NCBI RefSeq assembly: GCF_900128505.1
Contig: NZ_LT669941.1
Coordinates: 3,704,728-3,768,727, forward strand
Source of the DNA: Parabacteroides timonensis
Lineage (GTDB): Bacteria; Bacteroidota; Bacteroidia; Bacteroidales; Tannerellaceae
Length of the DNA stretch: 64,000 nt
Reading direction: 5' to 3'
In this document: one piece after another, positions 8,001 to 14,936 of the stretch
Position numbering within the stretch: position 1 is the first letter of the stretch
How the letters are laid out: every line of letters begins with the position of its first letter
The notes under the pieces: model-generated
What the model was told of the DNA's origin: nothing
The model's database searches: none
Seen by the model: the letters and a program-made list of their open reading frames with translations, nothing else
Position numbers and translations under genes: made by a program

Positions 8001-9124
8001 ACTCCAACAATAGCATAACCGGACGGAACACTTGTCAACAATTTCTGAGAAGAAGATTTCTGAGTTCCACCATAAACAACACCTCCTGAAGTACTTATTG
8101 TACCATCAATGTCAATAGATGTTTCAGAAACATACAGATTAGCAGTTGTTGTTACAGCACCGATAGTTACAGAACCATCACTTCCAAGTGTAACAGTCGG
8201 AGCATCGTTTACAGGGGCAGTCGTATAATCAACGCCATTTACTATAGCTTTTGAAAGAGAAGCAGGAGCAGGCGTAACCTTTGCAGCGCTTAAAGCAACC
8301 GTCTTTTTAGCACGTTCTGAAGCTACAGAAATCAATTTACCATTTTCTAATTTCCAGGAAGCAGCAGCAGACTGAGCAGCATTAGGTTCACCTTCAATAG
8401 CATCTTTACCTTCTGCAATTACATAGTTACCATTCTTATCCGTTACAACAGATAGATAAGTATCACCTACTTTAAAATAGAAAGGTGCAGGAATAGTCGT
8501 TTTGCCTTCTTCGATTGCCGTTACCTTACCATCATCTTCTGTAGTTACATCTGATAAACCAGGAAGTTCTGCAGGAGCTTCAGGTTCAACAACATCGTCT
8601 TTTTCCCACTGACCGAACTGGATAGCGTTAGTTAAATCTTCAGTAGTAGCTTCAATCAATGACAGGTCTTCCCATTTAAGTTCTTTACCACCATCTTCAG
8701 CAACAACCAACTCACCACTTACCAGTTTAAAAGCAGTTGCTGTTACGCCATCACCAGACTGATCAACAGCTGTAAGAGCACTCTCACCGGCTACAACGAC
8801 ATAAGTTACACCGTCAACGACTGTGCTCAATGTAAACTGACCTTCTTGAGCTTCAACTGCTGTTACAGTCCAGATACTCTTAGTTGCATCTTCGATAGCA
8901 GCAGCTTCAGACTTTTCCAAAGAATAGAAAGCAGGAGCATCTTCCGTAGCATTTGTCAATTCGCCAAGCACCAACGCAACAGCAGCTTCATTTAAAGCTG
9001 TACCAATAACATAAGACTGGCCTGCCGTAGGAGTCGATCCTGCAATCACCACCTTAGCATCCAGCGTCGTCCAAGCACCGGCTGCCAAGAGGACAGCCAC
9101 TAACGTAGAAAACTTTTTGTTCAT
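5015..9124 (-). CDS. Large secreted surface (S-layer-like) protein, DUF6383-type C-terminus
   Basis: A 1369-residue exported protein. The N-terminus (MNKKFSTLVAVLLAAGAW, cleavage probably after about residue 23) is a signal peptide. The bulk is Asp/Asn/Thr/Ala-rich beta-strand-like sequence with almost no cysteine. The last 80 residues, with SVTTTTGKVIINGAAGKKVTI and VLGQTVANTVL, resemble the DUF6383 or T9SS-type C-terminal domains of Parabacteroides surface proteins. Such proteins form surface-layer glycoproteins in Parabacteroides, where they are known to be phase variable. The promoter region (9201-9409) is flanked by inverted repeats and currently points away from this gene, so it is predicted silent in this orientation. 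A porX gene is present at 41860. The family assignment is moderately sure; the surface role is inferred. Confidence 0.75.
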   Translation of the reverse strand: MNKKFSTLVAVLLAAGAWTTLDAKVVIAGSTPTAGQSYVIGTALNEAAVALVLGELTNATEDAPAFYSLEKSEAAAIEDATKSIWTVTAVEAQEGQFTLSTVVDGVTYVVVAGESALTAVDQSGDGVTATAFKLVSGELVVAEDGGKELKWEDLSLIEATTEDLTNAIQFGQWEKDDVVEPEAPAELPGLSDVTTEDDGKVTAIEEGKTTIPAPFYFKVGDTYLSVVTDKNGNYVIAEGKDAIEGEPNAAQSAAASWKLENGKLISVASERAKKTVALSAAKVTPAPASLSKAIVNGVDYTTAPVNDAPTVTLGSDGSVTIGAVTTTANLYVSETSIDIDGTISTSGGVVYGGTQKSSSQKLLTSVPSGYAIVGVKQASGDMEYLYTDAEGNVSTETFDAVNNDYKGYLWKVSETNDNKAVYYYQFTSLRQKGGKAIQWIIDNRAQFTAAVKYEGNGFTLSHPSGNIKEDGTAEADAQKAVIGFYEAPLGYFTNSALNAILNPGFEMTVEIEKDSKDKLENIDIFSGKMYQKETTAGSNTYVLWNNKDFKDGKDAKMLVLNKAAIDGDNAKGVFEWVTEKEYNKDLAADRNYVNDFRFFYDLSTPSTDIVTKMMVGNYTVSVLEVNKKFYLTSVNPVTDTSKLPYIKLGANNIYPVKDLLGKLWNITYADSKANANAENEAYKLNGILAVTYDKDGKAYAWDKDANSGNGAWVEDTTDPTSVADYVASSTVAESAPEAQWMVTAANLNTNTFTLTNRENPSVKITGVQLRVRDNDKFEVYITPDAYDNNGSLYSTSETNLKGSERNSTNDIIYLTESAKKDNFQGYMQSTENTLRSNNYHLGQYHAIGGNHNAYFVENHANSHQIGAVADKAEADKWKLHFALKADDDNKYTEVDTVKIITAYATLNADKNGWESDAKKIKRDTLYILPYTFQKVANREFVAFNPEDKANLDFYACDGDNKDNSVGNYTKAARFALKVKPNGYNFIEIEDDALTANKAYLANSAENGSLERMQTYAPDNNSVMVVEAADASEYHKIAQAWGDTIKLFRDENNSQVMFEKRDAKSIVAKDTLSFLNIDNVNQFNVNPAIFADTAYINRWDADGVLNTTYQYLLAVNPSFGYHVNSCNNPSHKPEVSNQVDTVYGRFLVNLIDTANVYGVNHIHNNWYTNDNEAGEKRAKLSFVEGYHTNDTLYLTRQGGEIVKIDMADPEFNVAKFAFRYVDSAAKTFKIQTQFKGYLGDEDQYETAEEFAAAYDKTPSLVSNEGYLKWINGTVVVEKGYENGDVFGIEENYEGNPVANEDITTSSISVTTTTGKVIINGAAGKKVTISNVLGQTVANTVLSSDNATISAPAGIVVVAVEGEAAVKAIVK

Positions 9125-9200
9125 AAATCTTTAATTTAATATTAATAATAGTGTTTCTAAAAAGCCTTTTAACCTTAGATCGGAAATGTCTGTTTTAGCA

Positions 9201-9233
9201 AATGACTAGCTAAAACGTTCCTTTTTTCTAGTC
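9201..9233 (+). repeat. Invertible-promoter inverted repeat, gene-proximal arm
   Basis: A 33-bp arm that starts AATGACTAG, has the core AAACGTTCC and ends CTAGTC. It matches the reverse complement of 9377-9409 at 31 of 33 positions. It lies 77 bp upstream of the surface-protein start codon. The core resembles the AnACGTWCGT-type sites of the Bacteroides Mpi invertase. Confidence 0.9.
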
Positions 9234-9343
9234 ATTTTTTAGGAGACCTTTTGCTTTCGTGTGGAAAAGAGGTAATTTCATACATATTTTGCTATCCAAT
9301 TGATAAGAAAGCACATATATCAGATAAAATAATTTGGAAAAGA

Positions 9344-9374
9344 ATTGCAGATTAAAAATTATGCTATACCTTTG
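9344..9374 (+). promoter_or_regulatory. Promoter inside the invertible segment, pointing away from the gene
   Basis: The -7 box TACCTTTG (9367-9374) fits TAnnTTTG, and TTG at 9345-9347 lies 19 bp upstream, the expected -33 spacing. It abuts the distal repeat arm. It faces right, toward 9410-9604 where no plus-strand gene is visible. Inversion of 9201-9409 would place the -7 box at about 9236-9243 on the minus strand, about 112 bp upstream of the start at 9124. Confidence 0.75.
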
Positions 9375-9376
9375 TT

Positions 9377-9409
9377 GACTAGAAAAAAGGAACGTTTTCT
9401 CTAGTCATT
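9377..9409 (-). repeat. Invertible-promoter inverted repeat, distal arm
   Basis: Inverted mate of 9201-9233 with two mismatches. Both arms also carry an internal near-palindrome (AATGACTAG...CTAGTC), as recombinase sites often do. Confidence 0.9.
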
Positions 9410-9480
9410 CCGAATAATTCGTATTTCACTCTATTACTATATATTAGATACCATTTTATCACTTTTATTCCTATATAATA

Positions 9481-9496
9481 ATGTACGAGCGTACAT
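9481..9496. promoter_or_regulatory. Perfect 16-bp palindrome, possible operator
   Basis: ATGTACG-AG-CGTACAT, a perfect dyad in the AT-rich stretch 9410-9604 downstream of the outward-facing promoter. No gene is visible in this stretch. Its function is unknown. Confidence 0.35.
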
Positions 9497-9604
9497 CTAT
9501 AACTATCTCATTATCAATAGTCGCTTTTCCGGATTTTCAAAAGTAAATGTTAAAAGAGCTAATTTAGGCTGTTTTAGGGAAGGCAAACAGGGTATTTCCA
9601 CCCA

Positions 9605-9637
9605 CAAAAAAGGGCCATCGTTTGAAACGATAGCCCT
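9605..9637 (-). terminator. Rho-independent terminator
   Basis: AGGGC-C-ATCGTTT pairs with AACGAT-A-GCCCT (9611-9637), followed on the minus strand by six T. It ends the transcript of the small minus-strand genes at 9665-9984. Confidence 0.8.
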
Positions 9638-9664
9638 AATACATTATTAATATAGATAACGATC

Positions 9665-9748
9665 TTACAGATTATTGATTTCTTCTTCGGAAAGCCTGGT
9701 AGTTTCTTGTGCCTTGAAAGGCATACGCTCCAGTTTGTCCATATTCAT
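9665..9748 (-). CDS. 27-residue putative small protein
   Basis: The open frame MNMDKLERMPFKAQE..EEEINNL ends at TAA and lies between the antitoxin-like gene and the terminator at 9605-9637. Its acidic and amphipathic composition looks protein-like, but the length gives little statistical support. It occupies the place where a toxin gene (often a PIN domain) would be expected. It may be an independent small protein or the tail of a lost gene. Confidence 0.35.
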   Translation of the reverse strand: MNMDKLERMPFKAQETTRLSEEEINNL

Positions 9749-9771
9749 TAAGGTTACTTCCAGTTGATCAA

Positions 9772-9984
9772 TCAATAAGTACGCATATGTTCATGCTTCC
9801 AGCCTTCTACGACCGTATTGTCGATCTGCCCACTATCCCATAACTTATCAATCTCTTTTTCTGCTTTTTGGGTAAAATAACTCGACAACATATCTTTTAT
9901 TTCATTAAGTGTATCTTCACTCTCAACATATGCCATCAAATCCAATATTTGTAGCTGTGCAGCATTAAAAACAGTTCTTTCCAT
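9772..9984 (-). CDS. Antitoxin-like small protein, apparently without its toxin
   Basis: A 70-residue helical protein of the type common in Bacteroidales toxin-antitoxin pairs: an LQILDLMAYVESEDTLNEIKD segment, a WDSGQID stretch and a terminal EHMRTY. In related loci such proteins precede a toxin, often of the PIN family. Here only a 27-codon frame follows before the terminator, so it appears orphaned. A TATATTTG -7 box (10009-10016, minus strand) lies 25 bp upstream of the start. The assignment rests on general resemblance. Confidence 0.55.
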   Translation of the reverse strand: MERTVFNAAQLQILDLMAYVESEDTLNEIKDMLSSYFTQKAEKEIDKLWDSGQIDNTVVEGWKHEHMRTY

Positions 9985-10008
9985 AATGCCTCCTTTTATT
10001 ACTTATTA

Positions 10009-10016
10009 CAAATATA
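10009..10016 (-). promoter_or_regulatory. -7 box of the antitoxin-like gene
   Basis: TATATTTG on the minus strand, 25 bp upstream of the start codon at 9984. Confidence 0.65.
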
Positions 10017-10089
10017 ACTATTTTTCCTATGAAAATGATGCAAGAAAGGAAAATAATGGTTAGCAGGTGGAAAGCTTCGAATAACTTAT

Positions 10090-10097
10090 TATATTTG
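10090..10097 (+). promoter_or_regulatory. -7 box of the AbiE-type pair
   Basis: TATATTTG on the plus strand, 23 bp upstream of the start at 10121. Confidence 0.65.
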
Positions 10098-10120
10098 TAG
10101 CAAAGAAAGCTTTATGTAAG

Positions 10121-10453
10121 ATGTCAGTTGATGCAATCAAACAAGAATTATTAGCGAAGTTAAAAGAGGAACACTGTTTCTGGTCGTTCAATGATAGTTC
10201 AATCAAAGAAATCCCTGATGATATTTTGATTGAAAAAGCATTGCTACATCTTGATCTGGCAGAAATCAATATGCTATTCCAAATATTCCCATTCAAAAAA
10301 ATAAAACAAGTCTGGCTTGACTTCCTTGTACCTCAAGGAAAATATCTTTATACATTAAATCGTTTTTTAGCCTGGTATTATTTCAAAAGTAAACGCCCGG
10401 ATGCCTATATTAAATCTATGGCTACTCGTCATCTTAACAAAATACTACAATGA
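10121..10453 (+). CDS. DUF6922 / AbiEi-like antitoxin
   Basis: A 110-residue protein, mostly helical, with the acidic-hydrophobic pattern FWSFNDSSIKEIPDDILIEKAL at the N-terminus and KIKQVWLDFLVP in the middle. This resembles the DUF6922 proteins that precede AbiEii toxins in Bacteroidales. It ends with a 4-bp ATGA overlap onto the nucleotidyltransferase gene, so the two are translationally coupled. By analogy with type IV AbiE systems it would repress transcription and neutralise the toxin. That role is inferred from the neighbour and family resemblance. Confidence 0.75.
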   Translation: MSVDAIKQELLAKLKEEHCFWSFNDSSIKEIPDDILIEKALLHLDLAEINMLFQIFPFKKIKQVWLDFLVPQGKYLYTLNRFLAWYYFKSKRPDAYIKSMATRHLNKILQ

Positions 10454-11094
10454 AAGGGCTAGCATTACATACAGATAAGATATTCGAATCGGTTTCCAGG
10501 CTCGAATGTATAAAAGATTATATCCTTGTTGGAGGGACAGCACTTTCTTTACAAATAGGAACCCGACTGAGTGAAGATTTAGATTTTATGAGATGGAGAA
10601 CTCATAAAGCAGAAAAGATGGAAGTCGAGTGGTTTAAAATAGAAAAAGAATTAAGCAGTTTAGGCAAAATAGAAAGCAGAAATATTCTGGATATAGACCA
10701 CGTAGAATTCTTAGTTTCCGGAGTCAAATTCTCTTTTTATGCTTGTGACAAACATTCACCTGTTATTAAGCCGGTTAATTACCTTAACAACCTGAAATTA
10801 GCTGATGTAAAGTCGATTGGAGCAATGAAAATGGAGGTAATGTTAAGAAGAAGTAATTTCCGCGACTATTATGATATATATTCCATTCTAAAAAGTGGAA
10901 CATCTATCGATGAGCTGGTCTCATCAGCACTAAGCTATTCCGGACACAAACTAAAATCGAAAAATCTACTGGCTATGCTTACTAATGGTAGTCGTTTTAC
11001 AAGAGATATCCATTTTGAACAAATGCAACCTAAATATATTATTACTCCACAAGAAATAGAAGATTACATCAAAGCGTGTCTTTTAAAAAGCTAA
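10450..11094 (+). CDS. AbiEii/AbiGii-family nucleotidyltransferase toxin
   Basis: A 214-residue nucleotidyltransferase of the AbiEii type. The motif VGGTALSLQIG with the downstream SEDLDF holds the GG and paired acidic residues of the fold, and RDYYDIY near the middle matches the C-terminal part of the family. AbiEii toxins transfer nucleotides and halt growth, giving abortive infection against phage; the substrate here cannot be told from sequence. It is coupled to the upstream DUF6922 gene. No phage genes lie close by. Confidence 0.85.
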   Translation: MKGLALHTDKIFESVSRLECIKDYILVGGTALSLQIGTRLSEDLDFMRWRTHKAEKMEVEWFKIEKELSSLGKIESRNILDIDHVEFLVSGVKFSFYACDKHSPVIKPVNYLNNLKLADVKSIGAMKMEVMLRRSNFRDYYDIYSILKSGTSIDELVSSALSYSGHKLKSKNLLAMLTNGSRFTRDIHFEQMQPKYIITPQEIEDYIKACLLKS

Positions 11095-11113
11095 AATACA
11101 AGAGTAAACGACA

Positions 11114-11779
11114 ATGATTGAAGAGCGTACCCGGGAAACAATAGATACTTATAACAAAGCGGCAGAGAAGTATCAGGACAAATTTATGGAAATGGATTTG
11201 TATGACGATACTTTTAATCGTTTTTGTAGTCTGATAGAGAAACCGGAGGCCGATATTCTGGATATTGCGACAGGCCCCGGGAATGTGGCGAAATATCTTT
11301 GTTCCAAACACCCGGATTTTAAGGTGTTGGGAATAGATCTGTCTTCCAATATGATAGAGTTGGCCCGAAAGAATGTCCCGCAGGCTGAATTTGCAGTGAT
11401 GGATTGCCGGAATATCAGTACGATCGGTCAGAAGTTTGACGCTGTGATATGTGCTTTCGGCCTACCTTATTTATCAAAGGAGGAAAGCAGGAAGCTGATA
11501 TCGGATGCACACCTGCTTTTGAATCCCGGAGGTGTCTTGTACATAAGTACGATGGAAGGCGATTATACCAGGTCCGGTTTTGAAACAACCAGCTTTAGCG
11601 GACAAAACAGAGTCTTTATCTATTACCATCAGGAGAAATTCCTTACCGACTGTTTACGGAATGCCGGATTTGAAATCGCAGAATTACAACGTAAGGACTA
11701 TCCCGAACCGGATGGAACATTCCTTACTGACATGATCTTTATTGCAAAACTTCCGGCTACCTGTCCATCCATTCCTTAA
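11114..11779 (+). CDS. Class I SAM-dependent methyltransferase
   Basis: 221 residues with the SAM-binding motif LDIATGPGN (about 56-64), an acidic motif II end (VLGIDLSS) and CAFGLPYLS in the motif IV area. It is a small-molecule type methyltransferase similar to the UbiE/Methyltransf_11 group; the substrate is unknown. It starts 19 bp after the AbiEii gene on the same strand and may share its transcript. Its end overlaps the end of the convergent response-regulator gene by 23 bp (11757-11779). Confidence 0.85.
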   Translation: MIEERTRETIDTYNKAAEKYQDKFMEMDLYDDTFNRFCSLIEKPEADILDIATGPGNVAKYLCSKHPDFKVLGIDLSSNMIELARKNVPQAEFAVMDCRNISTIGQKFDAVICAFGLPYLSKEESRKLISDAHLLLNPGGVLYISTMEGDYTRSGFETTSFSGQNRVFIYYHQEKFLTDCLRNAGFEIAELQRKDYPEPDGTFLTDMIFIAKLPATCPSIP

Positions 11780-12509
11780 ATTCTGCGACACGCTCACGGC
11801 TGACGAGTATCTCCTCCTTTTCTATCCGGTTGCTAAGTACGACCTTTAATCGGTTAGACGAATAAGCTACAATGTCCTGGATTGCATTGAAGTTTATGAT
11901 GAAATTCCGGTTAACCCGGAAAAAGAGCACAGGATCTACCAGTTGTTCGATCTTATCGAGCGAATGGTCGATAGCATACTCTTTTCCGGTATCGGTCCGG
12001 ATAAAGGTGTTCCTTTCCATAATAAAAAAGCAACTGACGGATGACGTTTGTACCGACCTGTAATGCTCGCCGACTTTGATCAGAAACCGTTCCTTTCTTT
12101 GGGGTTGCAGCTGGTTTATTATAGACTCGATCCTGGAATAATTTGCCTGCAACCGGTGAAAGGTGTTGAACTTCTCCAAGGCTGCTTTCAAAGCGTCCGG
12201 GGCTATCGGTTTCAGAAGATAATCGACACTGTTTACTTTAAACGCTTTCAAAGCATATTCATCGTAAGCCGTTGTAAAGATAACCGGAATTTGTATTTTA
12301 CAGGTCTCGAAGATTTCGAAACTGATACCATCCTCCAACTGTATATCCATAAAAATAAGTTCGGGTGCCGGATTATCTGCCAACCAGTTGATGGCCTGCT
12401 CGATCGACCCGAGTAGGCCGATAACCTCTATTTGCCTATCCGCTTCTTCCAGTAAACGGATCAGTTTATGGGCCGCCGGACGTTCATCTTCTATGATCAG
12501 TACTTTCAT
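11757..12509 (-). CDS. LytTR-family response regulator
   Basis: A 250-residue regulator. Residues 1-120 form a receiver domain with acidic pocket E7/D8, phospho-acceptor D55 in FMDIQL and the conserved lysine in LLKPI. Residues about 150-250 form a LytTR DNA-binding domain (FLIKVGEHYRSV, FFRVNRNFIINF). It starts 1 bp after the sensor kinase gene, so the two form a two-component system. A direct repeat at 13711-13741 in the neighbouring intergenic region is a candidate target. Confidence 0.9.
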   Translation of the reverse strand: MKVLIIEDERPAAHKLIRLLEEADRQIEVIGLLGSIEQAINWLADNPAPELIFMDIQLEDGISFEIFETCKIQIPVIFTTAYDEYALKAFKVNSVDYLLKPIAPDALKAALEKFNTFHRLQANYSRIESIINQLQPQRKERFLIKVGEHYRSVQTSSVSCFFIMERNTFIRTDTGKEYAIDHSLDKIEQLVDPVLFFRVNRNFIINFNAIQDIVAYSSNRLKVVLSNRIEKEEILVSRERVAEFKEWMDR

Positions 12510-12510
12510 T

Positions 12511-13539
12511 TTATATGCCTTTGATTGGTAGTTTTACTGTAAACCGATTGTTATCAGTTTCCACTGTCATTTCTTTTCCCATGATCAACTTTACCCTTTC
12601 CTTCAGATTGGCCAATCCAGTTCCGGGAGAGCCCTTCAACGTATTCCTTTTTTGTATGTTATTGGTAATGACGATAAACGGCTCTTCTTCATTATGGATA
12701 ACAATCCTTAGGGGATTCTCTTCAGAAACCGAATTATGCTTGAGGGCATTCTCGACCAATATCTGCAAAGAGATAGGGACTATACTGTACTTTTCAGTAT
12801 CCCGGACATTCATTTCCAATTGAATCTTGTCCCCGTCGCGTTCCTTTTGGAGATCGAAATACCGACTGACAAATCTTATTTCGTCTTCCAGCGGAACCAG
12901 ATCGGTTTCCTCATGATCCAGGATATACCTGTAGATACCGGCTAACTGCTGAATATAGCAATCCGCCTTCTTAGTATCCACATAGATAATTTCAGAGAGT
13001 GTATTCAAGCTGTTGAACAGGAAATGAGGGTTGACCTGTGTCTTAAGTGTCCGATATTTATATTTCAGGTTTTCTTCCCTCAGTTGCTGTTCACGGTCCA
13101 CCGCTTGCCGCCAGATACTGTAAAAGAAGAAAGCGGAAGCCATCAAAGCGCAGACTGAGTAGTATTTGATGGTCTGTGGAAACTCCACCTCAAACAAGTT
13201 ACTCATAAAGTGAGTGGTATCCAATCCCGTAATCAGATAAAACACATAGATCTGTAAACTGATAACAATAAGAGAGATCAGCAAGATGATAAGCATGAAA
13301 ACAAGGAACACCGGTACAATGATCTTCTTCACTTTCCTGATGGGCATAGACAAGTAGTAACCGAAAAACCAGTTGCTGATACCCAACGAGACCCAAACCA
13401 GAATAGACATAGTAGCACAGAGGAGCACTGTCGACAGTTGGAATGGATTTCCGGCTGTCCACCATTTAAAAATCAGGGCAAACAAGACGTTAAATACCAA
13501 TACCCCGATAAGTACTTTCAGTTTTTTGTTCTTTTTCAT
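12511..13539 (-). CDS. LytS-type sensor histidine kinase
   Basis: 342 residues. Four hydrophobic segments (about 9-27, 36-65, 72-106, 123-147) form the membrane part. The phospho-acceptor region TQVNPHFLFNSLN (H172) is typical of the His_kinase family PF06580, and ILVENALKHN is the N box of the ATPase domain. No extracellular sensor domain of note is present. It is transcribed with the LytTR regulator from a TAAATTTG -7 box at 13547-13554. Confidence 0.9.
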   Translation of the reverse strand: MKKNKKLKVLIGVLVFNVLFALIFKWWTAGNPFQLSTVLLCATMSILVWVSLGISNWFFGYYLSMPIRKVKKIIVPVFLVFMLIILLISLIVISLQIYVFYLITGLDTTHFMSNLFEVEFPQTIKYYSVCALMASAFFFYSIWRQAVDREQQLREENLKYKYRTLKTQVNPHFLFNSLNTLSEIIYVDTKKADCYIQQLAGIYRYILDHEETDLVPLEDEIRFVSRYFDLQKERDGDKIQLEMNVRDTEKYSIVPISLQILVENALKHNSVSEENPLRIVIHNEEEPFIVITNNIQKRNTLKGSPGTGLANLKERVKLIMGKEMTVETDNNRFTVKLPIKGI

Positions 13540-13546
13540 GTTCTTA

Positions 13547-13554
13547 CAAATTTA
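13547..13554 (-). promoter_or_regulatory. -7 box of the two-component operon
   Basis: TAAATTTG on the minus strand, just 8 bp before the start codon at 13539, so the mRNA would be almost leaderless. Confidence 0.5.
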
Positions 13555-13710
13555 ATCCTTTTTATTCACTTTTCAACGAGTGTAAAGTAAAGGGGAAGAA
13601 GTCAGTTTATATAATTATAGTTGCAGAGTTGTAGTTTCGTGTTGCCGAACCGTTTTACCCGGTGTTTGAACCGGAAAAAGACATACCCGGTTTCGATTAA
13701 ATCATTTCTT

Positions 13711-13741
13711 ATATTCCAAAATAAATAAACGATATTCCAAA
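13711..13741. promoter_or_regulatory. Direct repeat ATATTCCAAA, candidate LytTR operator
   Basis: ATATTCCAAA occurs at 13711-13720 and 13732-13741, with starts 21 bp apart, about two helical turns. LytTR regulators bind pairs of direct repeats on one face of the helix. The sites lie between the two-component operon and the divergent phosphatase gene, so they could control either. No good TAnnTTTG box was found for the phosphatase gene in 13555-13841. Confidence 0.5.
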
Positions 13742-13841
13742 TTTCATTTATGAGGGTAAAAGCCACCTTGGCTTTGTGTAATTAGTTTTAAATCTTTAAC
13801 TTGCGCACACTAACAAGATTTATTAATGAGTAAAAAACGTT

Positions 13842-14936
13842 ATGAAAAAGAATTTATCTTACTATTTACTGTTACTTTTTTGTGTCTCCGGACTGTTTGT
13901 TTCTTGTGGAGACGATGATGATGAAAAACCCACTATCGGCTATTCCGGAAAAGACATAAGCGGAGATGCCGGGATTGCCCGCGATAAAGAAACGAAGAAA
14001 GCCGTTTTGAGCGTGACTTCCGATAAGGCATGGGAATTATATGCCGGTTCTACCGCTGAAGATATCGATATGAATACTCCTTGCCTGACCGGCGATGGAA
14101 AAGGTTCGTTCGATTTGAGCGTCGATGCTGCGAAACGACAGCTTTTCTTATTCAAGAACTCGGAAGGCCAGGCTTTGTTGGCTGAAACTCTTTTGCCTGT
14201 TCATGGATATAACTTCAGAGATCTGGGTGGTATAAAAACCAGTGAAGGCAAATTTGTACGCTGGGGAAGATTGTTCCGTACCGACGAAATGAACAAACTG
14301 GATGATGCTGATCTTGCTTATCTAGGAAGTACAGGATTGAAGACCGTTGTCGACTTCCGTACTTCAACGGAAAAAGAAGGCGGACTGGGTGGTATGTTAC
14401 CGGCAGCTCCTGACAAATTGCCATCTACGGTAAAAAACCCTTATAATCTAGAAATCAATGCCGGTAATATATTTTCTGATGAGATTATCGGAAGCATATC
14501 GAAAGGCCTTAGTGAGGAGGAAACTGCTCAGATCATGATAGATGGTTATATTGAAATGGTAAGTTATGATGATTATGTGGCCAAGTACAAAGAATTTTTT
14601 AAATATCTCCAGGATGCTAATTCACTACCGTTAAGTTACCATTGTTCGGCAGGTAAAGACCGTACGGGAGTGGCAACCATGCTTATTCTATCAGCTCTCG
14701 GTGTAGATAAAGAAACGATAATGAAAGATTATATGCTAAGCAAGGAATATATTAAAGGTAAGTATGATTCATATTTGAAATACTATCCTCAAATTGCCCC
14801 GTTAGTCACCGTTGACGAAAAATATCTGAATGCCGCCTACAATAAAATAGATGAAAAGTACGGTTCCATGACTAAGTTCCTTACTGAAACATTAGGTGTG
14901 GATCTCGATAAAATGAAACAGCTATACTTATATTGA
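13842..14936 (+). CDS. Secreted lipoprotein tyrosine phosphatase
   Basis: 364 residues. The N-terminus ends in a lipobox-like FVSC (C22) followed by DDDDEKP, an acidic segment typical of exported lipoproteins. After about 100 residues of beta-rich sequence comes a Y_phosphatase3-type domain: FRDLGGIK (125-132), the N-terminal family signature, and the catalytic loop HCSAGKDRTG (C268, R274). It would dephosphorylate substrates outside the cytoplasm; which ones is unknown. Its stop codon abuts that of the convergent MG2-type gene with no gap (TGATCA). Confidence 0.9.
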   Translation: MKKNLSYYLLLLFCVSGLFVSCGDDDDEKPTIGYSGKDISGDAGIARDKETKKAVLSVTSDKAWELYAGSTAEDIDMNTPCLTGDGKGSFDLSVDAAKRQLFLFKNSEGQALLAETLLPVHGYNFRDLGGIKTSEGKFVRWGRLFRTDEMNKLDDADLAYLGSTGLKTVVDFRTSTEKEGGLGGMLPAAPDKLPSTVKNPYNLEINAGNIFSDEIIGSISKGLSEEETAQIMIDGYIEMVSYDDYVAKYKEFFKYLQDANSLPLSYHCSAGKDRTGVATMLILSALGVDKETIMKDYMLSKEYIKGKYDSYLKYYPQIAPLVTVDEKYLNAAYNKIDEKYGSMTKFLTETLGVDLDKMKQLYLY

